Positions 30,802-41,403 of a stretch of DNA of 64,000 nt are shown piece after piece. The stretch is from Allomyces macrogynus ATCC 38327. Its lineage: Eukaryota; Blastocladiomycota; Blastocladiomycetes; Blastocladiales; Blastocladiaceae. The DNA lies in the NCBI GenBank assembly GCA_000151295.1, contig GG745328.1, positions 509,735-573,734 of the forward strand, in the 5' to 3' direction. A model generated the notes under the pieces. It did not search any database. It was not told the origin of the DNA and saw nothing but the letters and a program-made list of their open reading frames with translations. The position numbers and the translations under genes were made by a program. The number at the start of each line of letters is the position of its first letter. Position 1 is the first letter of the stretch.

Positions 30802-33403
30802 ATGTCCCGTGCAACGATTGAGCAACTTCCGCATGATGTTCTCGAACTAATTCGTGAGCGGATCCGCCTCAACGATGCTCACGCTGTGGTTCATTGCCTG
30901 CGCATTTGTTATAACAGGAGCCTGTTTGAGTTTGCGCTGGCCTCAGCTCATTTTTTTGCTCCAGCGGTGCTTGCTGCCATGCACTTCAATCCCAGCCGAC
31001 ACAGCCATTTTGCCTGGCCACGAGTCCATGATCAGCTGGCTTATATCGATATCAGGAGCTGTTTTGATGACGCTGGCGACTTTTATGTGCTGACCAAGGA
31101 AACAGACTGCAAACCCATGGTGGAGCTCATTTTGCCTGCTCAGGATCACAATCGCGTTCGCATTGCTCGTCCACCACTGTTTTCCACCACAAACAACCAG
31201 GTGGACCACGTTGCAGTCCAGTCGCAGTATTCGAACTATTGGTCACGTTTACCGATTTCTTGTGCGAAATTATGGCACTTCAAGGTTTTGGATGCGATGG
31301 CGTGGCCAACAGTTCCACCACTGTGGTAGTGACGTGGTCGCCCTTGGTTCACACGCAGTTTCCGGTTTCTGGGACTGTGATCCAAGTGTGATCCGCCTCG
31401 TCCCCTGTGGCTTCCGTTTCCACTGTTTCCTGTATTGCGCCTCGCGCAATCTTTCCTGGTTTTCTTTGTGCTTTGTGACCTTTTGCCGGTTTTGTGAGCT
31501 TTTGTGCTGTTTCTGTCGGTTTCTCTGTCCGCCTGTCTTAGTAAGCGGGTAAGGCAGACTGGGCCATAATAGCTGGTGCCCACACCAAGGGAGGCCCACA
31601 ACGACGCGGACGCGATTGTGGCCCCTTTGGATGTGCGCGCGGTGCCTTTGCCCAGTCAGTCTGACCTCGCTCGCCTAGCAGGCGTCGGAATGCTGTGTAG
31701 GGACGAGAGTCATTTCAGGAGGCAGAAGGCTGTGACTCCAGCGCAAAGCACTCGACAGAACAAGTATATTTGCCACAGTCAAAGTCGAAGCAAACCCCCC
31801 ATCCCCCAGGCCTGACTTGATCCCAGTCAGCGCCGCATCCACACCACTGTGCCGCTATCTTTGGCTTGAAGATCGCCAACACTCATTTTCCACCCTTACC
31901 AGTCCATGGCCAGCTTGCCTGCCCACAATTGAGTGCCTCAAGCTGACGAATTTCTCACTGGGCGTTGGGGACAACGTTCGATACCTCCCGCCGTATCTTC
32001 ATTCGTTGACGTTCGTCATGGGCGACTTCGTTCGTGCACAGTGCCTTCCTTCACTGTACCGCAGCTTGCCCTGCACGCTGGCGGTGCTCAAGCTCACCAT
32101 TGAATCAGAAGACGCGTGGAATTTTCACGACACTTGTGTGAGTGAGCTGGCTGGCTGCCTGGCGACCTTGCAAGCGTTGGTCGTTATTGAGCATGGATTC
32201 TTGCATGTCAAGGATGTGCCGCGCGTGCTCAAAAGTCTTGCGTCGCGTGGTAATGGCGATGTTGTATGCATGAACTCACTCTCGCTCAATGTCATTCCAC
32301 CGAGTGAGGATGAAGTCGAGTGGAACATGGCCTGGACGCTCGGCGCGCATTGGGAAGAAGTATTCACGGCGGCGGATGCTTTGCTCGAAATTGAGCATCT
32401 CAGGTTTGAATCAGTCCGTCTTGAGGGGGCGTGGGAGGACATGGAGGTATTCATTGCATGTTCTGTGCTGTGCTTCCTTCCGATCCCAACACGCTCGCTC
32501 GATGCCCGACTTGTCCTGTGGTGTCCCGAATGCGTGCAGAAAATCATGAACTGGCTTGGTGCATCTTCGACGCTGACCGACCTGCGCATGTCCAGTCCGG
32601 GGCGAACGCTCGTTGGCGTTGGAGGTGATCCCCACGCGGAAGATTTGAACCCAGGGAGGGTGTATTTGGCGACCGATGTGACGGAAGGGTTTGCTTTCTT
32701 TGGGAATGACAATGAAATCGGCCTGATCTCGACGTGGATGTTCCCTACCGCGCTGACTTCGATCAACTTTTCGGGCTGCAGCTTGATGGATCAGGACCTG
32801 CAGTACATGGCGCGGAGCTGGCCGCGCGGCCTCAAGCACCTGAATCTTGCTTGTAACAATATCAAGACGGTTGCGCTTCCGCTTCCTTCTTCGCTGCGCA
32901 CGCTGAATGTCGCAGAAAACCCGCTGGGTACAGATCCGAAGCCTATGGTATGGATCAGCGCTCTTCCGCGGTCATTGCGCTGGCTCAACGTAACGAATGG
33001 TGGGTTGTCAGCTCATGCCTTGGAAGCACTGTCACGGGTCGCGCTGCGGTCTGGGAAGACACAGTCTGACGCACCGATGCTGGTAGTTATGGTGGGGAGA
33101 ATTGATGAGTGTACTTCGCGGTGGAGAGGCTTGTCCATCAACCAAGGAGCCATGAAGAACATGTTGTTTGTCTTTCTGGGGGGCTGTTGTGAGCAAGTAT
33201 GTCCCAGACGCCGGCTGTTGTCCCGTTTCTCAAAGATTTTAGAGACGGCAATCATGACACGACGACATTCGACACGAATGCAACGCTTGAATTTACTGCG
33301 CTACATCGATGCGTTTCGTGCTCATCTCTGCGGAATGGTTGGCGATGCATGTTTCCAGCTGTTGTTGGGCCGACGTGATCACGCATCAACAACAAGTCTG
33401 TGA
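30802..33403 (+). CDS. F-box/LRR family copy B, interrupted by an insertion
   Basis: The best-preserved member. It begins MSRATIEQLPHDVLELI (F-box-like), then LFEFALASAHFFAPAV, LPAQDHNRVRIARPP and SNYWSRLPIS. At 31325 the frame meets a 516-bp insertion with 10-bp flanking repeats. It resumes with CRYLWLEDRQ and runs unbroken through leucine-rich segments: SLYRSLPCTLAVLKL, IEHGFLHVKDVPRVL, ALTSINFSGCSL, LKHLNLACNNIK, SLRTLNVAENPLG. Removing the insert gives 691 aa. Splicing from GTAG at 31326 to CAG at 31830 would give 698 aa, also in frame. Copies A and D have no insertion at this place. Past about 33110 the frame (GLSINQGAMKN onward) covers what is 3' flank in copy A', so the true stop may have been lost. 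F-box plus LRR suggests an SCF-type substrate adaptor; inference only. Confidence 0.65.
31326..31841. mobile_element. 516-bp insertion with 10-bp direct repeats (transposon or introner-like)
   Basis: CACCACTGTG occurs at 31316-31325 and again at 31842-31851. Deleting one repeat plus the DNA between restores uninterrupted coding sequence aligned to paralogues A and D, so this is an insertion with a target-site duplication. It carries no coding frame of its own. It has a T-rich stretch near its middle (about 31430-31535), and I see no terminal inverted repeats. It begins GTAG immediately after the first repeat and contains CCCAGTCAG twelve bases before the second, which could act as splice sites. 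No known element family is recognised. Confidence 0.6.
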
Positions 33404-33439
33404 CAGATCCCCTCGGCGCTTAAAGCTGACTTTTGCCGG

Positions 33440-34437
33440 CGACAGAATCGAATCGGTCTCGTGTATTGGGACAAGTACATTGGCGGCTATGACGATGGGT
33501 GGAACGAGGAGGACAGGATTGTCGTGATCTGGCTTATTTTGCCTGCTCAGGACCACGATCGTGCACGGTTGATCCTGCCACGCGAATTACTTGATTCTTG
33601 CCAGCACGGTTCTGTCGCTCGTAATGCCGAGCTTGCAGATATTCAGTCACGTTTCTCGAAGCACTGGTCTCGTGTACCAATCCCACAACAGCAAATGCGG
33701 CACTTCATGGTCAATCGTATCTTCCATCATGTCTTCACTCATTTTCGCTTTCCATGGACGACGGCGATTCAGCTTTGGCCTTGGAACCACTTTACCACAA
33801 TTTGCCCCGCACACTGGTGACGCTAAAGCTCACATGTGACTCCGATTCAGCGATGCTCGTTCGTGAAGCTTGTTGGCTGCTACCCTGGCGACCATTTTGT
33901 GTTTGATCGAAGTTGAGCACGGTTTCTTGGGTGCCGAGGATGTGGCGCGTGTGCTGGAAGGCCTCGCGCCGCGTGGGGGTGGTCAAGTTGTGCATATGCA
34001 CTCTCTCACGCTGCATTTCTTCCCTCCTGACACGAAAAACCTTGTGAAGAGCCCCGGATCAAACCTGCTCCGGACCCCAGGCGCGCCGTGGGAGGCCCTG
34101 TGCTGTGCGGCCAATGCTCTGCTTGCCAGTGAGCACCTCAACATCGAATCGGCCTGTCTTGAAACAGCGTGGGAGGACAAGGACTTCATGGCTGCATCTT
34201 CAGTGCTGCTATTTCTCCCAATTCCGACGCGATCGCTTGCTGCCAAGCTCATCCTGTGGCGCATATCCAGCGAGGCGAAGCATTACCGTGCGCGATTCGG
34301 ATCCAACCCACACATGGAAGCCATTGTCAACCCGGGCTCCGTGTTTCTCGCGACAACCCTCTCGCAAGGGTTTCAGTTCTCTGAAGACGACGTCGAAGAC
34401 GCTTCGTTGATCTCGACGTGGACGTTCAACGCGCATT
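33440..34437 (+). pseudogene. F-box/LRR family copy C (pseudogene)
   Basis: Lacks the F-box end. The first part reads IWLILPAQDHDRARLILP and SKHWSRVPI in one frame. It jumps at about 33780 to LALEPLYHNLPRTLVTLKL, and again at about 33875 to LIEVEHGFLGAEDVARVLEG, PTRSLAAKLILW and VFLATTLSQGFQF, ending at a TGA at 34437 inside ISTWTF. The repeat segments after that are missing. At least two frameshifts, a truncation and an internal deletion near 34260 (TRSLAAKLILW joins straight to SEAKHY) mark a pseudogene. Confidence 0.7.
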
Positions 34438-34746
34438 GATTTCTCGACGTGCCGCTTGACTACCGATCCACTTTGGCAAAGTGGGAAGTCTTGGCCATTC
34501 TCAACGTCGTCCACCCCAGCGACGCCGCGACGTACGCGACGCCACGCCGTCGACTCGATCCTCCAGCCGCAAATCCAGACTTCAATGACTTGCCGCATTC
34601 AATCTTTGTGACTTCAGCCCCTGAGCATTCAAGACTGTCGCGACGATTCGCGCGCAATACGCAACGCAGCTCGATCCTGGCCACATCTCACGTTCAGTCT
34701 CCGTTGATTCCCTTGATAGAGGCCAATTCTGTTCAGATCTCGACCA

Positions 34747-36416
34747 TGACCCGGGCGCCTATCGAGCAGCTTCCTCTTCCCGTTCTCGACATGTTAAGTC
34801 AGCACGTTTGCTGCAGTGATGCAGATACGAACCTTCGCGCCGCCCGTGCCAGCTTGTTTGAAATTACATTGGCATCTCCCTAATTGTTTTCTCCAGCGAT
34901 ACGCGCTGTCCTCCGCTTTCGTCTGAATGTCGACAATTCTTGGCCTCGAAATGGGACTGTTCGTGTGGAAGGCATGACCCTCACGCGGATGACTTTCGCG
35001 TACTGTGGAATGAAGTGAATGGGAGCAGCAAGATTTGGCCCAAGCTGCTTGCTCGGGATCACAGCCGCATGCGCATTAATCGGCCACCCCGGGCGGACCA
35101 GGCTCATGAGCAAGACCATGCAGTGGTCGCTGCACTGGCTGGTTCCCAATCGCAATTCTCGAGCAGGTGGTCATACTGGCAGATCTCCCCTGAGAAAATG
35201 AGCCTCTTTGATCTTGACGCAGCAACCGATCCAAAGATTCCACCACGTTTTCGCTATCTTCGCATTGCATGCGAGTCCTTTGACGAATGTGAAGGCTCAT
35301 CATGGCCAACATGCCCGCCCACTCTCGAAAACCTCATGCTAACGTCGTATGCGCTGGATCCCGCGTATCTTGCTCAAAACTTCCCGCCACATCTTTACTC
35401 GTTGTCACTTGCCTTTGACGACCCGGACACAGCTACGACACTTGCAGCCTTGTACCGCAACCTGCCCAACACCTTGATGATTCTCCAGCTCAACCGCAAT
35501 TTCCATGGCTCAATAATTTTTGAGGAAGAGTGTGTTGATGATCTTGCTGCGGGCCTCGCCGCCTTGCCGCGGTTGCACAATTGCCACGAGTCCTCGAGAG
35601 TCTTGCATCGCGCGGTCGTGGTCAAGTCGTACACATGCTCTCACTTATGTTCCGTCTGTTTCCTGGGGAACCGGTGGAGGATTTTGGTTCGGACCTGCCT
35701 TTGACGCTGGGCTCGTCATGGGAGGACTCAATTGGCTCAGCGAGTGCTCTGCTTGACGTTGAACACATTGGAATTCAGCCTGCGCGGCTCGAATTGGCGT
35801 GGAAGAACGATGATGCCGCGGCCCTGTTTTCAGTTGTCCTCTTTCTCCCAATGCCAATGCGCTCACTTGCCATCAAGCTCGTCTTGTGGAATCCTAGCTT
35901 TGTGCAGTGTCTCATGGACTGGATTAGCCTGTCTTCGACGCTCCCGGAGTTATGCTTGAGCCGCAAAAAGCGCATCATTCGTTTGAGGATCCCACGGCTG
36001 ATCTGGACAGAGGCCAGGCTCGATTCTGAATCGGTGTATTTTGTCACCACTTTTAGGCAAGGGTTTGCAACTTTGGAGATGGCGGCGAAACCGCCCAGGT
36101 CTTGACGTGGACGTTCACCAACACGCTCATGACATTTGACTTGCCGGCGTGCAACTCGACCAACGATGATCTGCGGTGCATGGCGCCGCAGTGACCGCCT
36201 GGCCTCAAACACTTGAATCTTTCATGCAACAAGATCTCAACGGTCATGTTGCCGCTCCCGCTGGCACTGCACACGCTCAAAGAGGCCGAAAATCCACTGA
36301 AAAAGGGATTGGACCACAAAATGTGGATTGACTCACTTCCGCGGTCGTTTTGTACGCTAAATGTGACAAAGTTCGGGTTGCAGGTACGCTTCATGGAATT
36401 ACTTCGGTAGGTGGCC
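34747..36416 (+). pseudogene. F-box/LRR family copy D (pseudogene)
   Basis: Starts intact with MTRAPIEQLPLPVLDML (F-box-like) but has an in-frame TAA at 34881 where the others read ASAxFFAPA. Homology resumes (RFRLNVDNSWPR; LLARDHSRMRINRPPRADQ; IPPRFRYLRIACESFDE; NFPPHLYSLSLAFDD; LYRNLPNTLMILQL), shifts frame near 35575 (PRVLESLASRGRGQVVHM; FLPMPMRSLAIKLVLW), again near 36095, and meets a TGA near 36192 before LKHLNLSCNKIS. The contiguous IPPRFRYL stretch proves the family has no intron where copy B is interrupted. Confidence 0.75.
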
Positions 36417-36622
36417 CAAAGCTTTGGGATAACCCGGCTCAGCATGCTGAAGCTGGTCGTGACGGCCAAAAGCGATTGATGCTCTTTGTCTGGATGGGGC
36501 TCATTTTTGCCCATCTGGGATAAAGCGTTATACAGTACCAAAAAGCGTGCATCGTTTTTGATGTGCAGAAACAAAAGAAACAGTTTTCACGATATCCATC
36601 CCATTGACTCAAACTGCCCAGT

Positions 36623-37277
36623 TTATTGACGCCCAATCTTGCGACGCATGTCAACCTTGGCGTTCAGGCACGCCACGTCGTTGTCTTCAGCGTCATAGAC
36701 CAGAGCGTGGATGTAGAACACAGACTAGATTCGCACCCACTTCCGCGTTAGCGCACTGTATCCAAGCGTCGGTCCACTGATGCAACGCCATGCGCAAACG
36801 TACCGGTGGGACTTCCTTGGGCAAATCTATTTCGACGCGAATCACTTGGTGGCCCGTGGGAATCGGGCACGGCAGGCCAGGGTGGAGCCACGCCTCATCG
36901 CAAAAGTCGTACGTTTTGCCGAGCAGCTTGATGATGCCGAGCTTGACCGTCATTTCGACATACGCGCCCTGATCAAGCGGCTTCAACAGGAAACCTTCGA
37001 TTTCGACGACCGCGTTTTGCCCAGCCACGAGCGGGTCCGGAATAATGCGCGCCGACAACACTTGGAACAGGTCATGGTCTCCACCACACGACTCGATGGA
37101 ATGCGCGTCAATGTAGTTGGCGGCGTGGCGGAGCGCGGCGTGCGGCTGCACAGTCGACTGCAGCGGTAGCTCGCTGTTGTGCGACAAGGTGCGGATCGAG
37201 GGCGCAGCAAGCGTCGGGGCGGACACAGCCACGAGCAACACGAGCGCGAGGAGCAGGGTCGGCAGAGCGTTGGTCAT
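36623..37277 (-). CDS. NPC2: NPC2-like ML-domain lipid transfer protein
   Basis: Small secreted or vacuolar sterol/phospholipid carrier (MD-2-related lipid recognition fold; fungal PG/PI transfer protein). CDS is complement(join(36623..36724, 36804..37277)), 191 aa. Residues 1-25 (LPTLLLALVLLVAVSAPTLA) are a signal peptide. The ML domain follows: SIESCGGDHDLFQVLSARI, PDPLVAGQNAVVEIEG, GAYVEMTVKLGIIKLL, DFCDEAW, LPCPIPTGHQV, and LPKEVPP at the splice junction, then SVFYIHALVYDAEDNDVACL. The cysteine pattern expected for three disulphides is present. Without splicing the frame runs into unrelated sequence, so the second exon matters. The gene sits intact inside the tract of decaying F-box/LRR copies. 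Confidence 0.92.
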
Positions 37278-38330
37278 GGTGGGTTGTGAAATCTCAGTAA
37301 GTTGTTGGATCGGTCGTAGCTGAGGGAGAAGAAGAGAGAATGCGTCTTTCAGACCATGTGGCAGACGGGAGAAGAGGGCGCAGTATCTGCGGCCTGCGCA
37401 TGCTTTTGGTGTGTTGGCGGTGATGCAGCAAGGCACGACTTGGCGTTGTCCACCAGAAACTCAAACAAAGGCCAAGGCCCCGACTATGACTGTTTCAACT
37501 GGTCTCTCTGGTCCTTCGTTCAGGGCCAATGAGCTATTTGGGGAACCGGGGAATGAACGGGAATGAACTGGAGGTCGTTGGTGAGCATTGTCCAGCGGCC
37601 CAGCATGGGCGAGCTGCCCTGAATGTTTACATCATTCGCGACTCGTGAGCATCATTCCACTTCAATCCCATTCCTTCAACACGTACCGCCGACCAGCTGC
37701 ATCTCAATCCGCCACCACTCAATGCTTCCGCAAACTGCCACAACTTTGCGGCACATTGTACTGTCACCATCCCCACAAGAGATGCAGTCCAAGGCTCTTG
37801 TCTGCATGCTTGCTCTGAGCTCTTTTGTGCGTCGCCAAATATCTCCCTGCCGTCACATATTTGCTCTAGCACATGCACTTAAGGAGCAGATACACACACA
37901 TGACGTGCTCGATTCAGTCAGTCGTGGTTCACTGCAATCGTGAGCCCTAGCAGGGACAACGTTCAAGCAGGGCACTGATATTTAGATTTGATTTTGGGTC
38001 CGCTTTAGTTGTTTGTTATGTATCACTTTTTTCGGCGTTCTTGGGCCAAACTTGCCAACATCAGAACTTGAGCAATGTGTGGCGCCACGCCGTGTCAAGA
38101 CTTGGCGCCATGCCTTCACCTTGTATAGTTCGACCTCTGCCTCCACGGCGCTCAACACATCAACCCGAGTAACGACTTGCATCATTCGCTTTTCTGTACC
38201 GGGCAACATCTTGATCGTGCAAGTGTTGATTCTTGCTCAAGTTTGCAGCTACTCTGCCTTCGAAACTTGATATCGCCACATTAGTTTTCAACTCGCTTGT
38301 GCCTTCAACGTTTTCACCGTTTGCTTGCCA
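37278..38330. other. Intergenic, lower GC
   Basis: Upstream region of the NPC2-like gene and of the F-box remnant that follows. Only short frames without domains are present. Confidence 0.4.
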
Positions 38331-38548
38331 TGACCTCAGCACGAGCGTCCATTGAGCGGATCCCATTCGATGTGGTTGAGCTTCTCTGCCATCATCTGCA
38401 TGGCGAGGATGGGGCCGGGCGTGGTGGAGATCCTTTCGAATTTGCGCTTGCCTCTGCGATCTTCTTTGCGCCAGCTGTGCGCGCCGCCCACTGCTTTCGG
38501 CCGCGCCATGGTGCCCACTGGCCTGCAGTCTATGACCAAAATGATTAG
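38331..38548 (+). pseudogene. F-box N-terminal remnant (copy E)
   Basis: Opens MTSARASIERIPFDVVELLC, then FEFALASAIFFAPAVRAA, matching the first ~75 residues of copy B, and stops at TAG after WPAVYDQND. No LRR part follows. This is a 5' fragment of the family and marks the right-hand edge of the cluster. Confidence 0.7.
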
Positions 38549-39242
38549 AAGGCCGCCACCCTGGATCACCAGAACCTTTCACGTGAAGAGAGTTGTGTCG
38601 TTGGATCCTATTTTGTGACCTGGTGAGATGGTGGCCCTCCGACGGACGATTCGACTTGCTTTGCCGACGCGTGATAACAACCGCGCCCGCATGGCTCTGC
38701 CACAGCAATCCTACAGTTCTATCGACCATTCTTCCCGGCTTTCTTCGCGATTTGTCATTTCACGGTAAGGCCGGCAGGACACCAGCGGGACGCTCTTGCC
38801 ATGGGCCGCGGGCTGTCATCATCGCAGAATGGCAATCTGACCAGTGGGCTAGAATCCGCTGCGATTTTCTCCACCGAATTATCCGCAGAAGAGATGTCGG
38901 CCGTCGCCACAATACCTTGCCAATCGAGACGAAACGGACGACAGCACGCGTCTCTCACGTCCCATACATTTTCCACGTGGCGTCATAGAGTTAGGGCGCT
39001 GTTTCCTGGCCCTTGCGATGCAAGTTGCGGACTTGCGAGGAAGAACCTCTGCTTGCGACGCCCCACGTCGGGCAAACCATCCATCCATCTTCGCTGGCGA
39101 ACGCGTTGGGAACTATTTCCGGCAGCAGCTCTCTTTGTGCACGATTGCCAGACCCAGCACGGCCACGACTACCCGCATTGCAACCGCTTTACGCGCCAAC
39201 ATCCCGCCAACCAGTCGTTGTTCGACCAGCCAAGTACCAGCC
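38549..39242. other. Intergenic
   Basis: A 694-bp gap. The frame of the next gene is open back to 39018, but the added sequence (basic, Cys-containing) looks non-coding. It presumably holds that gene's promoter and leader. Confidence 0.4.
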
Positions 39243-40391
39243 ATGACGAACCCGTTTGCGGGCTACCCGACCATTGCCATTTCGCCAGCCTACCCGACCG
39301 CACCGGCACCGCCCATGTCGACGGCGTTCCCGGCCCCGACAGCGCCTCCGCTTCCGCCGCGGAGCACGCGCCCCGCAAGTATGCACAGCGTCCTCGATGA
39401 AGACGAGCTCGCGCTGACGGCCGCACCTCGCCCGAGGTCAAACTCGACCGAACCACGCGACCGCAGTGCTGCAACTGCAGAGACGCGTACTGGTGGGGCA
39501 ACGCTCGAGCCACCAGCCTACTCCATGTTCCCAAGCGCGGGCGAGACTCTTGTTGAATCGACGGTGCGCCCACCGCCCGTCATGCCTCCGCGCCCTGTGG
39601 TGGCTGCTCCCCCGTCGGGCGCATGGACGGCGCCTCAAGTCGCCGCATGGACGGCCCCCGTCCCGAACCTGACGCTCGACCGCGCCACGCAAACCATGCT
39701 GGACCGCGCGATCCCGTACTTGCGCGACCCAGAACGCGCGTTCCCGCCAGCGCTCGTTGCGGCTCCACCCGTGCTCTACGTGCAGCCTGTCTCGATGGCA
39801 CCGATTCCGGGCACGACCATTCACTACGCTCCAGCGTCGGGCGGCGCGCACTACTTAACCGCATCGGCGGCGCGGTCGCGACTGTCGCTCACGATTCTGC
39901 CAGTCCTGCCCGGCGTCGACCCGGTGACGACGGGCGTTCCGGATCCGTCACCGGCGCTGACGCGCATGATTTCTTACCTGCACCCACGCACGCTCAACCC
40001 GCGCGTCGCCACGGGCGCGTACCGCACGTCTGCCGACAAGCTTGATTTCCTGGACGTGGCCATGGGCCCAGGTGTGGTTCCGTCGGCCGCAATGGGGTCG
40101 GCCAGCGCGTTACCGCCGCAGCCGTGGCCGCCGGGCGTCACGATCGTGCGGTGTCCGCGCGTGTGGGCCGCTTGGGCCATGAGCCGCGGCAAGGACCGTC
40201 GCACGGGCAAGACGCCGCGCCGGCACTATGTGGCGGTTGGGATTCCGGCCGCAGCGTACCGCGGGACCCCACCGCCCGGACCGCATGGTGGTGTGCTCGT
40301 GGCGTGGGTCGATGCACACGGCAAGATGGACTCTGTGCTGGCGAGCGCGCTGCTGCAGGCGCTGGTCTTCAGCATGGCGCTCCCGGGCTAA
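39243..40391 (+). CDS. Hypothetical proline-rich protein, 382 aa
   Basis: I do not recognise this gene. It is one exon. The N-terminal ~130 residues are Pro/Ala/Thr-rich low complexity (SPAYPTAPAPPMST; PPPVMPPRPVVAAPP) and include PPAY, a PPxY motif of the kind WW domains bind. The C-terminal ~240 residues look folded: LDRATQTMLDRAIPYLRDPE, ARSRLSLTILPVLPGV, TRMISYLHPRTLNPRVA, VTIVRCPRVWAAWAMSRGK and HYVAVGIPAAAYRG. No membrane segment or signal peptide is visible. The start follows a CAGCC context and precedes the low-complexity part; upstream Met residues are less likely. Its high GC, unlike the adjacent pseudogene tract, suggests a conserved resident gene. Confidence 0.6.
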   Translation: MTNPFAGYPTIAISPAYPTAPAPPMSTAFPAPTAPPLPPRSTRPASMHSVLDEDELALTAAPRPRSNSTEPRDRSAATAETRTGGATLEPPAYSMFPSAGETLVESTVRPPPVMPPRPVVAAPPSGAWTAPQVAAWTAPVPNLTLDRATQTMLDRAIPYLRDPERAFPPALVAAPPVLYVQPVSMAPIPGTTIHYAPASGGAHYLTASAARSRLSLTILPVLPGVDPVTTGVPDPSPALTRMISYLHPRTLNPRVATGAYRTSADKLDFLDVAMGPGVVPSAAMGSASALPPQPWPPGVTIVRCPRVWAAWAMSRGKDRRTGKTPRRHYVAVGIPAAAYRGTPPPGPHGGVLVAWVDAHGKMDSVLASALLQALVFSMALPG

Positions 40392-41403
40392 GGAACCTTT
40401 GTGGGTTGCTTGCTTGCGGTTGGCTGATTTTGAGTGGATGCTCTCCCCATTTGTTTTTGTGGAATAGAGGAACCCAGCGCAAAGCGGAAACTGGGCAACA
40501 TTTTTGTTCATGTGTTTGCAGTCTCGTCAGGCGCCAAGACGGAAGAGACGGAAAGGTCTTACCACCTGCAGTGTCCGTTCGGTGTACCACGCGAACTGAG
40601 CTGCAAGAAACGATCAAGATCAGCCCGTTTGTGACTCGACTCTCCACTTGCCCATTTGATGGCAAAGACAGCAATAAATTTGGTCATTCTTCGCCAACTC
40701 GCTCTTATCCTCTGAGGTCATGGCCCTTGTTCTTGAAGAAGCGGCTAGAGTTAGCCGTATCGGCGCTGTTCATGTATACTTTGAGATATTGCTGCGTTCA
40801 ACCCAGCAGAATCAGCGCCCTCCCTTTTCGGCCGGCATCTTGCTGGCCGTACATGGCGCGCGCGTCGTGGGTCGGGTCGCCGTCTTTTTACACGCCCCGC
40901 CGCCCGCAGTCCAGAACCTCCAGAACCTCCATTTCATGAAACAATGGCAGAAGTGTGAGTGGATTTTGCGCTCGTTGCGCACGGATCTACATATCCGTTT
41001 GTCAGCCGTTGCGGCCTCCCCTTGTCTCCTCCCCTGCCTCCGCCTCTCGCCTCGCCGCCATCCCCAACCACTCATCTCTTTGCACTGTCCCTGACATTTT
41101 GACAAAACAATTTGTCATGGCCACTCCATCTAGCGCACTGCTGCTTACGAGAACAAGATCGCTGGGGCCTTCGCTGGGAAACGATGTCGAGAGGCCGCGG
41201 ATATACCCGACACGACGACGACAGCCAAATGAGGGACAAAGGCGTGCGCTTTCATCGTGCACGTGCTGTTCTCGCCGTGTGAGACGCGACTGGTACAAGA
41301 AGCGAGCTCATTCCTCGGTTGCCAATTTACAACAGCCAGCACCTGATCTGATCAAGTCCACTGGTTCCCGCTTTCGCCCAGCCTCACCATCCACCAAGTC
41401 AGG
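40392..41403. other. Intergenic, about 1 kb
   Basis: A 124-aa frame at 40720-41094 (VHVYFEILLRSTQQ; GVAVFLHAPPP-like) has no recognisable domain and is probably spurious. The rest is leader of the hydrolase gene. Confidence 0.35.
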
